NCBI GenBank assembly: GCA_002104905.1
Contig: MCFE01000122.1
Span: forward strand, 1 to 64,000
Reading direction: 5' to 3'
Length of the DNA stretch: 64,000 nt
Origin: Basidiobolus meristosporus CBS 931.73
Taxonomy: Eukaryota; Basidiobolomycota; Basidiobolomycetes; Basidiobolales; Basidiobolaceae
Positions 38,106 through 49,871 of the stretch are shown here, one piece after another. How positions within the stretch are numbered: the stretch's first letter is position 1; the number at the start of each line of letters is the position of its first letter. The translations under genes and the position numbers were made by a program. Under the pieces are notes generated by a model that was not told the DNA's origin, did not search any database, and worked only from the letters and a program-made list of their open reading frames with translations.

Positions 38106-41100
38106 TGGACGAACCCTTGGGGATTCCGGGACTTCTTGAGCGTCTCCATGATCACCCGACGAAGCAGTTTCGCCTCCCTAAGAATGGGTTAGCATCCTCG
38201 TCCCTGGATCCGAACAGCCATGTGGAAACATACTTCTCTGCGGCCTGCGGGCCTAGCTGCTCGGCCAGCAAAGCAAGGGATTGGAAAAAGACGGATTGAA
38301 TTATCCTTATATGGATAAATTGGTAACCAAATACATATAGTCAGTTCCAGAAATGGTTTCCACTGCAAGTACATATAGTTAGCTCCAGAAATGGTCTGCA
38401 CTTACCCGAACTTCTCTACCCAATTTGTCGGGGCCAGATCTGGATGCTCCCCCACCCCTCCCTCAACCTGGCAATGCTCGATCAAATTGACCAACATCAA
38501 GAGTGTATCTCTGGATAGCCGCACCTCCGATTTGCTGATGCCCGTGGAGCCCTCATCGCCGTGCTGCAATATATCCGTCACCTCATCGAGATATTGGCTC
38601 AGTTTCGGTTGGGCAACATCCACACACTGCTTCCTAAGAGCCTTCGAAAAATCGAACTGCGAGTAGATCTAGTGTAGCCGGATTGGTACGTGCATTCCTC
38701 AGCGAGCCTAAGCAAAGACTGACCTTGATTAAATCAAGACTGTTCATCATGTATTCGTCGAACCGATGGAGCTGGATTAGGGCGTCTAGATACAGCTTGG
38801 TGGCTCCGGCCGAAATGGTTCTCTGTCCTCGCACGGTGTGCACCAGTTGGTCCGACAATTTCTCCCCTCCCTGAGTGACCATTCTCTGGATCGTCCTAAT
38901 GACCCGGTTAGTGTTCTGCTCACAGCCTAGATTCTCCTGTTCACCTACGCTTCCAACTTGAGCATATCCATGACGAGCTGGGGCTCCTTCATCAGCTTCC
39001 TGATCGCATTCTCCGGCGTGGCGGCTGCGGAGGGGGATTTTTGTGCCTCCAGCTTTCTGGCGCCGTTGATATAAAACGTGTTCCCTTCTTCGCCGACATC
39101 GGGGTCGAATATTGTTGGGTACAACAGCACATGGACCATGGAAGCAAGCTCGTTCAGCTCACTGTTCCCCAGAGCGTGGCACGTGCTCACAAAGCTCAGG
39201 CCTATCTCCAATGCCTTCAGGCAATCGTTTGGTAGGATCACCTTGACAATATCCTAGCCCAGTGTGAGTTAGAGTGCGGAATCCTCGACACACACAGAAA
39301 ATCTCACCTCGAGGTCCTTGGAGTTCAGGCTCATGGAACCATTCTTCATAGCGGCGATGATCATCCTACAACCAATCATACGTTAAATTTGTTGGCTGGT
39401 AAATGAAGTAACTCGCATGTACTCTTCGTTGTCCAACAGAGCCCTCCAATCTCCGTGTTTGATAATCTCCACGACATCTATGAGCGAATAAAGCTTCTTC
39501 AGCTGCCCGTTCTCGTCCTGCGTGAATACCATGAGTGCCGGACGCCACTGATAAAATACCATCGATCCCACTAACCAGTAACGATATTTTCGAGTGCAGG
39601 TGGGCTGGTACCCGGCTGGAGAAAATCCTCAGATCCTTTCGAAAGGCGTTGATTGCTCTACTCGAGGCTGTGCCAGGACCAGTGCTTTGCTGGGAGAGCG
39701 GGTCATCGATCGTGTGCCGAGTGGTCGATGAAGCGATGGACCAAGAAGACGGGTCAATGTCTGGGGTTGGGCTTAGTATTTTGATCAACCTTCGTATCTC
39801 CTCGTTATTTCTACGAAGAGTCAGGTTATTCCCCCTCGCAAGAGATCATCTGTATATGGGCTTACTACCTGTCCCCGTCCATCTTGTTGACAGCCTCCAA
39901 CACCAACTTCTGTGCGTTCTCCAGGTGTCTCATGTAGATATTCTTCTCCACCTCTTGTTCCACAAAGCTCACATTTGGATTTGCTCTGAAATAGAAGGGC
40001 TGAGTAAACCCTGTAGGATGCCCCAACGGGTATTTCCGTACCTGTGATCTACAGCAAGACCGAATAGCTCATCTTGGATCGAGTGCAGGGCTAGCTCGCC
40101 CATCATAGACACCGAGTAGAACGTGTCTTCATGATGCAAAGAGGAAATTACTAAGCAAAGTGTTAGTAAGTGAGAATCCGGGCAGATGCCAAGTGATTGA
40201 GGCACCTGAGATCACTGGCCCACTGAAACCTCGCCCGTATTCGCCAATCTTTTTCCCGGTAGCACCGTACATGTCGTCCGCTCTACTCTCTCGAAGCCCC
40301 CATAAACGCCAGTTGCGGTCGGATGAGCCAGTAGCTATCACATCTGGGTGGGAATCCGACCACGCCAGCTATCAAAATGTTAGCGACATATGGGTGGAGA
40401 TGCATCGGCAAGAGGCTGCTTACCGATTCCACATGGTTGAAATGAGCATCGATTACAGATACGGGTCCGCCATTGAATCGAATGTCCCACAGCTTGACTG
40501 TATGGTCGTCGCCTTTGCAAACGTATTTAGAATATTGCCCACTGGTGCTGGAAGCTAAAGGGGTGTACCTCCACTGGCAATCCAATAGGGAACGAACGGA
40601 CTCCACTGAACCTCGTTTATTACCCCATCATGGGCCATTCTGGTCCTCCAAACCTACCAAGAAGATGGTGTGAATTACGCTTCGATAGGGACCAAGTGGA
40701 CGGATCAAGTTACCAGCGGCCTCCCATCTTTGCGCATATCCAGCAGCGACACGGATTTATCGGCGCTCCCGACAGCAAGCAACGGTGCCGAGTGCAGAGA
40801 CGAGGGCGCCCACGAAGCATCGAAGATGGTGTCTTTAGCCACCTTATCCGATCTGATGGGTGCACCGGCATTCTCGGTGTCCCAAAAGTACACCGAGGGC
40901 CCCATGACATCCATGAATCGCTCCTCCGAATGAAACTCCACCTTACGAATTCTGGATGTGCTTACGAAGTTCCCGGCTGGAGAAATGGATTTACCGACGC
41001 GGCGCTTGTACTGAAATCTGCATGTCATCTTGAACTCGTCGTTCTCCTCCTCCAGGGTGAACAGATTGGTCAACCCATGGTTTCCTCCTGAAAGCAGGGT

Positions 41101-41589
41101 TTTGTCTAGCCAGGAAAGCGAGTATATGGGCGAGGGGGTTGTGAAGCCGCTTAAAACCTAGCGTCCGCTGTTTAACATGGATATTGGCATGATGCTGGCT
41201 CGGATTGGCCCACACATACCCTAAACTCGGATTGCTCCTCTGAGAAGCCGTGCTCGACCAAGACCAAGTTATTCTCACCTGAGCTGTTCCCCACGGCGAT
41301 TAACGGCCGACTCTATCTCGACAAGTGCGCTTGAGTTAGGTATTCCTGGGTGGCTTTAGAGGTGGGCGGGATTACCTTGCATTCGGTTAGACAGGTTGCT
41401 CTTGGCTCCCCAGGTACCCGTCCCAGGGATACCTTGATGTGCCTACACGACGGTTAGAGGCTTGACGCCGATACATCCATTGTTGGAGGTTCCCTACCTA
41501 CGCCCTACTTTGTCCACTGAATTTCTCCAAGCATCATAGCCGGAAGGAATGGGAATGTAGCGTTGTCGCGGGTCATCTAACACTGGCAT
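38072..41589 (-). CDS. WD40-repeat protein with long helical C-terminus, function unknown
   Basis: I read one gene from ATG 41589 (MPVLDDPRQRYIPIPSGYDA) to the stop at 38074-38072, with about ten introns. WD40-like strands follow: RPLIAVGNSSGENNLVLVE, PIYSLSWLDKTLLSGG, MGPSVYFWDTENAGAPIRSD, SAPLLAVGSADKSVSLLDMR, DHTVKLWDIRFNGGPVSVID, then AWSDSHPDVIATGSSDRNWR and LHHEDTFYSVSMMGELALHS. After the propeller come about 450 mainly helical residues (ALEIGLSFVSTCHALGNSEL, NAIRKLMKEPQLVMDMLKLE, LALLAEQLGPQAAEK, VIMETLKKSRNPQGFVQEFL). I cannot name the family. EIPR1 and PEX7 were considered and do not match in detail. Upstream splice choices were set by keeping the propeller in frame. Confidence 0.65.
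38333..38406. repeat. Tandem duplication inside a WD40-gene intron, including its 5' splice site
   Basis: ACATATAGTCAGTTCCAGAA (from 38333) and ACATATAGTTAGCTCCAGAA (from 38371) start two copies of about 37 bp. Read on the minus strand, one copy carries the donor GTAAGTGCAG and the other carries GTACTTGCAG at the matching place. Confidence 0.8.
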
Positions 41590-42019
41590 ATCTATTAAAA
41601 CAGACTAGTCTATGGGTTGTTCACTTTTCTTTTGAAAGGCGGCCAAAAATTTCCCGCCAGAAATACGAGCAGATATGCTACTTGGATACAGTTATTCTGG
41701 AAGGCACTTTCACTTTATTGGGGCCCATGGGGGGGGTTTTCGGAGAATATGTGGCCGTCTAGGAAATATTACTGGTAAAGGGGCCAGGCTCTCCTGAATA
41801 GCAGCGGCAAATGAAGTGATCGTCTGGGTAGACGCACACCGTAATTGGCTTCGGGTCTAAATGATGGTATATGCAGGGTCGTGGACGGTAGGCGCGAAGG
41901 CACATACGCTCCATTGGAGCGGGGATACACCAGAAATCTAGAGGCTCATGATTTGAATAACCAAACCTGGCCCATCCCATTAGTCCGACTGTACTCGAAT
42001 GGACAAAGTGGAGTGGAGG
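41590..42019. other. Intergenic region or possible cyclin 3' exon
   Basis: It lies between the WD40 gene and the cyclin gene, both minus. A minus-strand frame (41980-41759) could be joined in phase to the last cyclin exon, but its Cys/Pro-rich peptide does not resemble a cyclin end. I leave it unannotated. Confidence 0.35.
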
Positions 42020-43222
42020 TCACTTACTTTTGATCGTCTCCGAGTTCGCCACTCCCCACATCTTACACCACTGGAAAGAAGAATTAGAAAACAAATTACT
42101 GCTGGTCACTCGTAAAATCTTCGCACCTCGTGAAAAGGCTGTGGATTCGTGGCGTTCAAGGACCGAATGGCCAAATGCACACAGGCAAGGGCTATATGGA
42201 TGGGAGGACTGGAGAGCATGATGCTCCGACTCCGTAAACTAGCGTCAAGTAAGAAAATCATCACTCATTATTCTCAAGGTGGGGGGGGATTCAATATGCC
42301 GATCATTACCAGTCATGAGCGAAAGCCCAAGCTAACTGAAAGATTGCCTGGATCGTCGGATGGGAGTCTATAAACTAACGGTGAGGGATGGCTCGAATCA
42401 TGCCTACTAGCTCAGGACACCAACCGTTGTGCAGCAATCGGTCCACGTCGTTCTCAATCTCTACATCTTTCCAATAGCACATCCCCTTGAGGATTTTGTT
42501 GATCCAGGGATATGGTAACTCCACGTCCATCTCAAATCTCAATATCCGAAGGACTATCAATTCTGAAGACGACAGCGAATCCTTCATCTGCCAGTATTCC
42601 TATTTACTGGGTGAGTATGGTGATTCCTACGTGCCCGGTCAAGGTCGAACAACTTCTCACCTCGTTGATACGTAGAGGGGGCTCCGTTGGATGCAATATG
42701 CTGGCAACGCAAAAATGAGCTTGGGTAATAGCGCGAAGCCCCTTCCCTCCGACACACTTACCGATAGCCCACGTTGATGATGTCGCGCACCTTGCGAGAA
42801 ACCTCCGTCGTTTTGCAGGCCAGGTTGATACAAGAGGTCAACAGTAACTAACAAAGCAAACCGACCAGCAAGGGGGCGTTATTGGATTGGTTTCGATTGG
42901 CTCAGAAAAATAAACGCATCGTTTACATAGTCCTCTAGCTCATGGCTGCTCTCTTCACCCTTCTCTTGTCGCTCTTTTTGCTGCAATAATAGTCGCTCCT
43001 GAGAGGTCTGCACTCGATAAAACAACACCACCGCGGTGGCGACAGTTGGCTGCGGGCTTACGAAGGAAACTCGTTAGAAACGTCCGATCTTAGAAGCAGT
43101 CAATGAAGCCCACTTTCTTACAGCTTGAGCTTCTCCCCTGCGAGGAGGATATACTGGTAGGGGGTGATTGCCAAAGTGGATGGCTGCGAAGCATCGTCAG
43201 CTGGGCCCTTTTGTTCGGCCAT
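42020..43222 (-). CDS. Cyclin-Q (FAM58)-like cyclin
   Basis: Start ATG at 43222 gives MAEQKGPADDASQPSTLAIT, and about seven exons follow. The cyclin box is clear: PQPTVATAVVLFYRVQTSQE, LLLTSCINLACKTTEVSRKV, RDIINVGYR, HPTEPPLRINEEYWQMKDSL, then SSELIVLRILRFEMDVELPY and PWINKILKG. A later exon gives the second fold, MLSSPPIHIALACVHLAIRS. RDIINV and LRFxMxxELPxPxxYL/NK-type text are typical of cyclin Q, the partner of CDK10, and set it apart from cyclins C, K and L. I end the gene at a stop at 42022-42020 (WCKMWGVANSETIKSK), which makes the C-terminus shorter than in animals; a further downstream exon is possible. Confidence 0.8.
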
Positions 43223-43363
43223 GGTTGATGGAAATCAAGCAAATCCAAGCAAATCCAAGCGGATCCAATACTCAAATATCAAAGTTTTGGGACGACGAGC
43301 CAGCCAAATAATGGATCTGATTGATTCTAATCGAGGCATTTCTTTATTAACATCATCCTTCCC

Positions 43364-46300
43364 CTAGGATTTCTTGGTTGCTTCTTTGGACACCAATATC
43401 TTAATCAATAAGCGTAGCCACCATTCCTGCTCCTCGGAGAGCGCGGCGTTGGGCTCATAGATTCGCCTGGCAAGAATCAGGTCCAATTGATGTTGGATCC
43501 ATTTAAATATGACGGCAGTGCGAGCAAAGCATTTGAAATGAATCCAGCTACTAACGGACAATAGCTGGATGTCGTGCTGATATGAGCGGGGAAATCATTA
43601 GTGCTGGCTTCCAATGGAAGTTGGGTCAGTGACAGAGGGTTACCTTGATATCTAGCTTGTCCCCGAAGAGAACCACCGCGTATTGATCTACAGCACTCGT
43701 CTCCCAAACGAATACCTTACTGGACTTCATCAGGGTGTGGTACACAAACCAGTTACTAGAGTAGACGGGCTCAGAGCCACGAGGGCGGTAATTGATAGAG
43801 GAGGGGTGGATAAACACCGAATCCTCATTAGGCCCAGTCGTATATTGACGTGTATCCGTGTGGTAACGCACAATATTGGGGTATAAGCCAGCAGTGATCA
43901 CGGCAGTAATCACCGACACGTAGCCTGAATAAACATTGAGGCTGGCCGGGACTTGACAGAGCTCGATTCGTTTACTGTATCCACTTCTGTAGGAGATCTT
44001 AGTCCAAGCGCACGTGATGTGTAATGTAAACTACCAAGCACTCACCGAGCTAGGCTCTGGGTATGGCTTTCGTCCAGTTGAACGAAGCCGATAGATACGA
44101 GTAATCGGAGGAATTGATTCTTCATCTCTTCAATCATGCATAGCGTTTGATGGTTAAGGAAATATTTGTTGCAGAACGATATGATTGTCCCGGGTTTGTT
44201 CGTGAAGGCGTTCTTCCACGCGCAGTAGGCGTTATAAACGGTCATGAAATCCGAGTCATCTGAAAGAGGGGGTCAGAAATCTCCTGGAAATAGACTCGCT
44301 CGGACGAAAAGAAACTTACCGCTTTTGAAGGATTCTCTCGCAGCATCAGCCTCAGCTGCTTTATCGAAAGGCCTGTTGAACGGGCTTTTGAAACTCAAAG
44401 AAGCGGCTATGGTGAGGATAGGGTCCAGACACTTGAATATAGCCCCATACAGCATCATTTTACCAATATGAACGCTGACTGGCAAATGCGAGAGATGAAT
44501 CCCGAGCGTGGTGAGTTCATTACTCTCGGGTAGCAAGGCGCCAACCTTGATTGAAAAGGGACTTGTTAGGAAGCCATGATAGTTTCCTCGCTAAGCATGT
44601 TCTACTTGCCTCCTCTAAAACGCTGACGGCATTCAGGATGGCGACTTTGGAGGGCGGATCAATTGCCATTTGGAGGAATTCAACAATATCGCCAAATTCG
44701 TAGATTTTGACTCTCAAACACAGCTCTTCAAGTGGCAACCGCATAATTTCAGGGGCCTGGTAATCAGACATCTAGTGGCATTTTGTTAGTATGCTGGGCA
44801 TGTCCGTTCACAATCGATGAAGAGTTACCTTGCTCTCAAAACGATTCTTAGTGAAGAGGTGGTAGCACAAGCCCTCCTGGACTCTTCCAGCACGACCTCG
44901 TCTCTGGCGGGCGTTAGCCTTGGCTACAAATTCTTCTTGTAGACTGGTGATTCTACGCTTTTCGTCGAACCTTGTGGTAACAAATTGTCAAAACCAATCC
45001 GTAAAACGGCCATGACAACTACCTACTTGATGGCTTTCACTTTTCCGGTATCAATTACGATGGTGACATCAGGAATGGTGATACCTACAAGTAGCGTTAG
45101 TATACTCCTGTTTGGGGGGATTTCGGCTCTCAACTCACCAGTTTCAGCAATGTTTGTGGATATCACAATCTTTCGAATGCCTTGGGAGGGTACGTCAAAG
45201 ACGGCTTGCTGATTTTCGGACGAGATCGTGGAATGCAAAGGCCAGATGATGAACTTCGAAGAATCCGAGAATCTATGGTCAGCCATCAGCTGATCATAAA
45301 GTTTTCGAATTTCGGGCATTCCTGGAAGAAAGATAAGAATGGCCCCATTCGGCACCTCAGTCGGCTCGCTCTCAAAGCAAATCCGGCTCAATAGTAGAAG
45401 AATCAGCTCATAGTTGATTTTGTAGGGATCCATGCGTCGGAGGACACTCTTGGTGGTGGCAGAGTAGGTGGCGCCCTCCTCCTCATCTAAATCCTCGTTT
45501 TCAACCGTATCTCCAAACTCTTCTTCCCATTGCAATCGGATGGTCTGCTGCGATCCATGCTTCCCAGCGACGGTGATCGTACCCTCATCTACTATAGTGT
45601 TAGAAAGAATATCCAGGTATGACTCTAGCATAATACCAACCATGGCGTATTTTTTGAATCCTGCGAGCGTATTCTGATTCTTCCTCTAGCATGTATGCTG
45701 CGATCGATGTTAGAAAATAAGTGATTGAGCGGGAGGTTAGTACATACCAGTTTCTTCGATCGCATCCTCTAGAAATTTAACTTCGACTGGGAATGTTCTT
45801 CCAGGCACCTCAATGACCGGACAGTTGTTGAAATACTGGGAGAATCGAGGAGTGTTCATTGTGGCACTCATCAAGATAACTCTAGAGACGAGAAGCACAT
45901 TAGCAAGGCCCATGATGAACTAGAGTCTCCTTTGCTCACTTCAAATCCGGCCGAACACTCAGCAACTTTTTCAAAACTATAAGTAGGAAATCGGCTTCGA
46001 GCGTGCGCTCTTGAACCTCATCAATGACAATGTGAGAAACTCCATCCAAATTCCGGTCACTTTCTAGTCGTCGAAGCAAGATCCCGGTTGTACAGAAAAC
46101 GAGGAGATTGGCTTCGGAAACCTTGGACCCAAGTCGGATCTGATACCCTACATAGCCGTCCTTAGTCCCCAGCGAGCTCTTACCATCCCCTAATTCGTAT
46201 GAAACCCTCTGGGCAATAGAAATGGCAGAAATACGTCGGGGCTGTGTGCAGAATACTTTGCACCTGTCGCCCCTACCCGAAGCAACCAAGTCCTCAATGA

Positions 46301-48227
46301 TGAATTGAGGCACTTGAGTACTCTTGCCACAGCCAGTATCTCCACTGATGATAACAACTTGATTTTTCTCGATTAGTTCTAGAATCTCTCGACGATAGGC
46401 ATGCACCGGAAGCAGCTTGCGGGTTTCCAGGACATTTTGGTAGGATTTCTTGGATATCCGAGATTCGTAATTGGTTTGCAGGTGCTTCGCTGATCGAGCC
46501 TTTTCGCCATAAGCCGAATCTCTGCTTGTGGTCTTTCTGGACCGACTGGGGATTAAATGCTGAGGCAGTGGTGCGCTTGGTATGGCTAGGATTTCGTCCG
46601 CCAAATCTTGCAAGAATTCCAGGCGGGTTCTGTTGACTTCTTCATTGAGGTTTTTGCTCTCCGCTTCTTTCTTTTCGTCCCATTCCGCCCATATCTTCTT
46701 GAATGGAGGAGGGAGCACACGATATAATGGCAATTCGCTGAGTTGATAGAGAGCACAAGTGGCAACATAGTTCTCTGCCCCTTTGAATGTAGTGCAGCTT
46801 ACATCAGTCATCTGGAATTTGCGGGAGGTGCCGTTATGATATTTGATATCGACCCCGGCTTGATTTCCGTTCGGAGCGTTTTTGATACGGTGGAATGTTA
46901 TTTGGGATCGTTTGTCCTCCTTTCGACACATCTCAGTAAGCAAATCCTTGGGGGATTTGCCACTCCAGTTTGTATAGCCGACATCTAAGGTTGTGACGCT
47001 GGAGGTAGCTCCACTCACCTCAGGCGAACTACTCGGCTCTTCATCTCCATTGTCATCAAACAAGTCAAACATCTCATCGTTTTCCTCATCCTCCTCCACG
47101 TTTGACTCCGCCTTCTCATGGATTTTAGGTGGTGCCGCCTTTACCTTTTCTTTCATTTCATCCCACATCTTCTGCTGGGCTATCGAAAACGCTTGCTGGG
47201 CCTTCTTTTCGTCGAAGAAATAATCGCTTTGTAGCTCGTCCATATTGTCTTTCAACTTTCGAATAGTTTGGTTGATCGCCGCCTCTTCCTGTCTGTCTCT
47301 TGCTTTTTTGGCTTTCGCCAAGAGTTGTTGCTGATTGAGGAGTTCTACCTTAAGATTGGCATACCTTTGATGAATGTCCTCCTCTTCATCTTCAGAGCTA
47401 TCAATGTAGGCTGCATTAAGGATTCTTGATTTGAGGTCAGAATCGACCTTACTGCTAGCAGGCTTGACGTCCGTAACGTGCACACTATCTTCTCCTTCAG
47501 GCTCATCCTCTGGACTTGAGTCCTCCCAAGAGTTTCTCAACGTATCCTCAGATGGTGCAACTCTCGTTTCTTTTTTATGCTCGCTTGTCGCAGTAGCGAC
47601 AACACTCACTTTGAAATCTTCTTCGAAATGTGCTTTATCTCTAAACTTGAAAGGAAGATCCTCAAATTTCAAATGCAAACATAACCAATCCATAACTTTC
47701 GATAATTCGGTGGCCCTGGATTTTTTCATTCCTTCCTGTACGACCTCCTCCTTGAAGCCTAACTCCAGTAAAGTCAGGTAGATAAAGTTGAGATTCGACA
47801 GCACCTCCTCCTTGGACTGGACTCCATTTCTGGAGGAGGTCAATTGCTCCCAGGCATTTTTCTCGGTTGATTCCTTTATCGCCTTCACAGCCTCGTGCTC
47901 GATCTCCGAAGAAAGCTGGAGGATGGGCGGTGATAAGATCTTGCTTTTTTCCAGAACCCGAGCTTTGACGAAGGTATCCACCTTAAACTTGCTGAGATCC
48001 GCAAGCTTCTTTGCCAATAGGTTTATCTCGTTGTCAACCTTATTCTGTTTGTCCTCAACCAATGGAGTTTGGCTTTGGTTGGTTGGCTCCGCCTTTGGTG
48101 GTGTGGAAGGAACGATCTCGGCGGCAACTGGTTTAACCTCAGTTTCCTCCTCCTTAACAGCCTTGGCTACGCTTGTAGTAGCGTAGCCTCGATTTACAGG
48201 CTTGAGCTTGGATTTCTTCTTCGCCAT
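43364..48227 (-). CDS. DHX29: DHX29-like DExH-box RNA helicase
   Basis: A long first exon (48227-45936, 763 residues) plus about ten smaller ones. The N-terminus [20 protein letters not shown] and the block [19 protein letters not shown] match the UBA-like region of DHX29. Helicase motifs follow: [19 protein letters not shown], Ia [56 protein letters not shown] and [10 protein letters not shown]. The winged-helix/HA2 region ([14 protein letters not shown]) and OB-fold end follow. DHX29 binds the 40S ribosome and helps scanning through structured leaders. Motif II reads DEVQ, with Gln where DEAH-box enzymes have His. The stop at 43364 follows [15 protein letters not shown]. Confidence 0.88.
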
Positions 48228-48965
48228 TTAGCGCTAGGTACAAAGGTGAATTGTAGATAACCAGCCATTACAGCATAATCATATGATAACACTAAATAAA
48301 TCTCATCATCATATTGCTAACCTATTGCTATTCTATTGCTAACCATACATTTAGATAAATAAATATCTGATTAACATGAGGGCCAAACCAAGAATGTATG
48401 CTCATCAAATTAGCCAATCTCTGCTACGAGGCCACATAAAATATGCTCACGACTCCAGGAGTATGAACAGGGAGTAGCGAAGGGAGCAACAGAATTGCCT
48501 ACAGCAGTAGTTGGGAATTGAAGAGATTGTTCATAGCATGATCGACACCCCTGGGTAATTATAAGACTTACTATTAATAGCTTGAATAATGGATCAACAA
48601 CAGCAACAATTACTTGGGATAGGTTTCATGTGGATTTTCGGAGCTTAAATCGGTCGAAACAAATCTCTCATTAGTAAGAGAAGCTGGTTGAAACCAGAGC
48701 CCGGAACTGGAAACCAGGTATAAAGCTTTCCAGAGCCCGTCACCATTCAGTTTCGCGAATGATGCATTAGCATCTCTATCCACATTACTTTCCCTCACTC
48801 CAGCTTTCTACTCGTTGGCACTGCATTCCCATCTACACCAATCAATTAACATTGCCCCTGGCAGATTGCCCTAACCTCTTGCATCGTTCCGCTTACACCC
48901 ACACTCCTTTGATAAAAACTAACCGGCCACCTTGGTCGTGAAAGGTTCCCTCTCAATCTCACCAA
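48228..48965. promoter_or_regulatory. Divergent intergenic region
   Basis: About 740 bp between the helicase (-) and the next plus-strand gene. It is AT-rich near 48240-48400. No coding exon is supported. Confidence 0.4.
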
Positions 48966-49703
48966 ATGGCCAAGTACGATGGCTCACAGCGTCCTTCCCA
49001 TCTAAAACGACCTCAGCTACCCTACGGCTATCCAGAAAGGAGGAATGGGTCGAATTTCAATCCAAAAGATCCTTCGCTGGCTCCCACTTTCTCCAGCTCC
49101 ACTAGTTCCTTGTTAACCACGTATCACCCAACACTCAACCCAAAGATGCTGGAGTCGGTGACTCAGATGGAGCCCGCGTACGGACCAGGGTCGTATGAGT
49201 ACGAACTGGCGGCCGACTATATTCGCAGCTCCACCAAAACTAGGATACCAACCCTATGGGGAACCGACATCCCGAACGCCACCGTAAATTCCCTTAAATC
49301 CGTCTATCCAACGCAACCCAACTCTCTAGGCAAGCAATCGATCATAATCACCAATCCAGACAACACGTACCGCTCACGATCCACCACGTTTATCCCATAC
49401 ATCGTGAACCATGACGAGTCGCATTATTACTGGGGGAAGGATGCCAACGAGAACGATGAGACTGCACTGATATACAAAGAAGAGACGGATATCCCTAAAG
49501 GGGCCTTGCTCTTTCTGTTTGGATTTCTAATGTTTCCGTTCTGGTGGGTTGGTGCGGTCTACCCTCGAAACCCCCGGACGAAGCTCCAGCAGAGATGGAG
49601 GATATACAACCGTATGGCCTCGGTCTGCTCTCTTCCTCTAATGGGCTTCATCGTAGGCCTGCTGGTATGGAATATTGACAAATATCGAAGACCCGCATAC
49701 TGA
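48966..49703 (+). CDS. Conserved fungal two-TM membrane protein, unknown function
   Basis: An intronless frame of 245 residues. The first 170 residues are hydrophilic and rich in Pro, Ser, Asn and Thr (FNPKDPSLAPTFSSSTSSLL, SRSTTFIPYIVNHDESHYYW). Two membrane helices close to the C-terminus are joined by a short loop: GALLFLFGFLMFPFWWVGAV, then YPRNPRTKLQQRWRIYNRMA and SLPLMGFIVGLLVWNI. The FGFLxxPxWWxG...RWxxxNRxM layout recurs in unnamed fungal serine-rich membrane proteins. Orientation and role are unknown; the long N-terminal part is probably cytosolic and unstructured. Confidence 0.75.
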   Translation: MAKYDGSQRPSHLKRPQLPYGYPERRNGSNFNPKDPSLAPTFSSSTSSLLTTYHPTLNPKMLESVTQMEPAYGPGSYEYELAADYIRSSTKTRIPTLWGTDIPNATVNSLKSVYPTQPNSLGKQSIIITNPDNTYRSRSTTFIPYIVNHDESHYYWGKDANENDETALIYKEETDIPKGALLFLFGFLMFPFWWVGAVYPRNPRTKLQQRWRIYNRMASVCSLPLMGFIVGLLVWNIDKYRRPAY

Positions 49704-49762
49704 GCAGCCATCCACAAAATTCATGTATATTGATTCATTCGCCAAAACCAACCTCAAATACA

Positions 49763-49840
49763 CTTGTAATCATGGAATTTACTATGCACTTGCAATCGTG
49801 GAATTTACTATGCACTTGCAATCGTGGAATTTACTATACA
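49763..49840. repeat. 26-bp tandem repeat, three copies
   Basis: Units 49763-49788, 49789-49814 and 49815-49840 read CTTG(T/C)AATC(A/G)TGGAATTT followed by ACTATGCA or ACTATACA. They lie in the short convergent 3' region between the two-TM protein gene (+) and the arrestin gene (-). Confidence 0.95.
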
Positions 49841-49871
49841 CAAATCATATTTATTGGAATTTACATCATAA

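Noticed and set aside
38100-41300. Naming the WD40 protein EIPR1 or PEX7
   Set aside because: Blade motifs are generic and the long helical C-terminus is absent from both families.
41759-41980. Minus-strand Cys/Pro-rich frame as a last exon of the cyclin gene
   Set aside because: It can be spliced in phase, but its peptide has no cyclin character and the preceding frame already ends in a stop; left out for lack of evidence.
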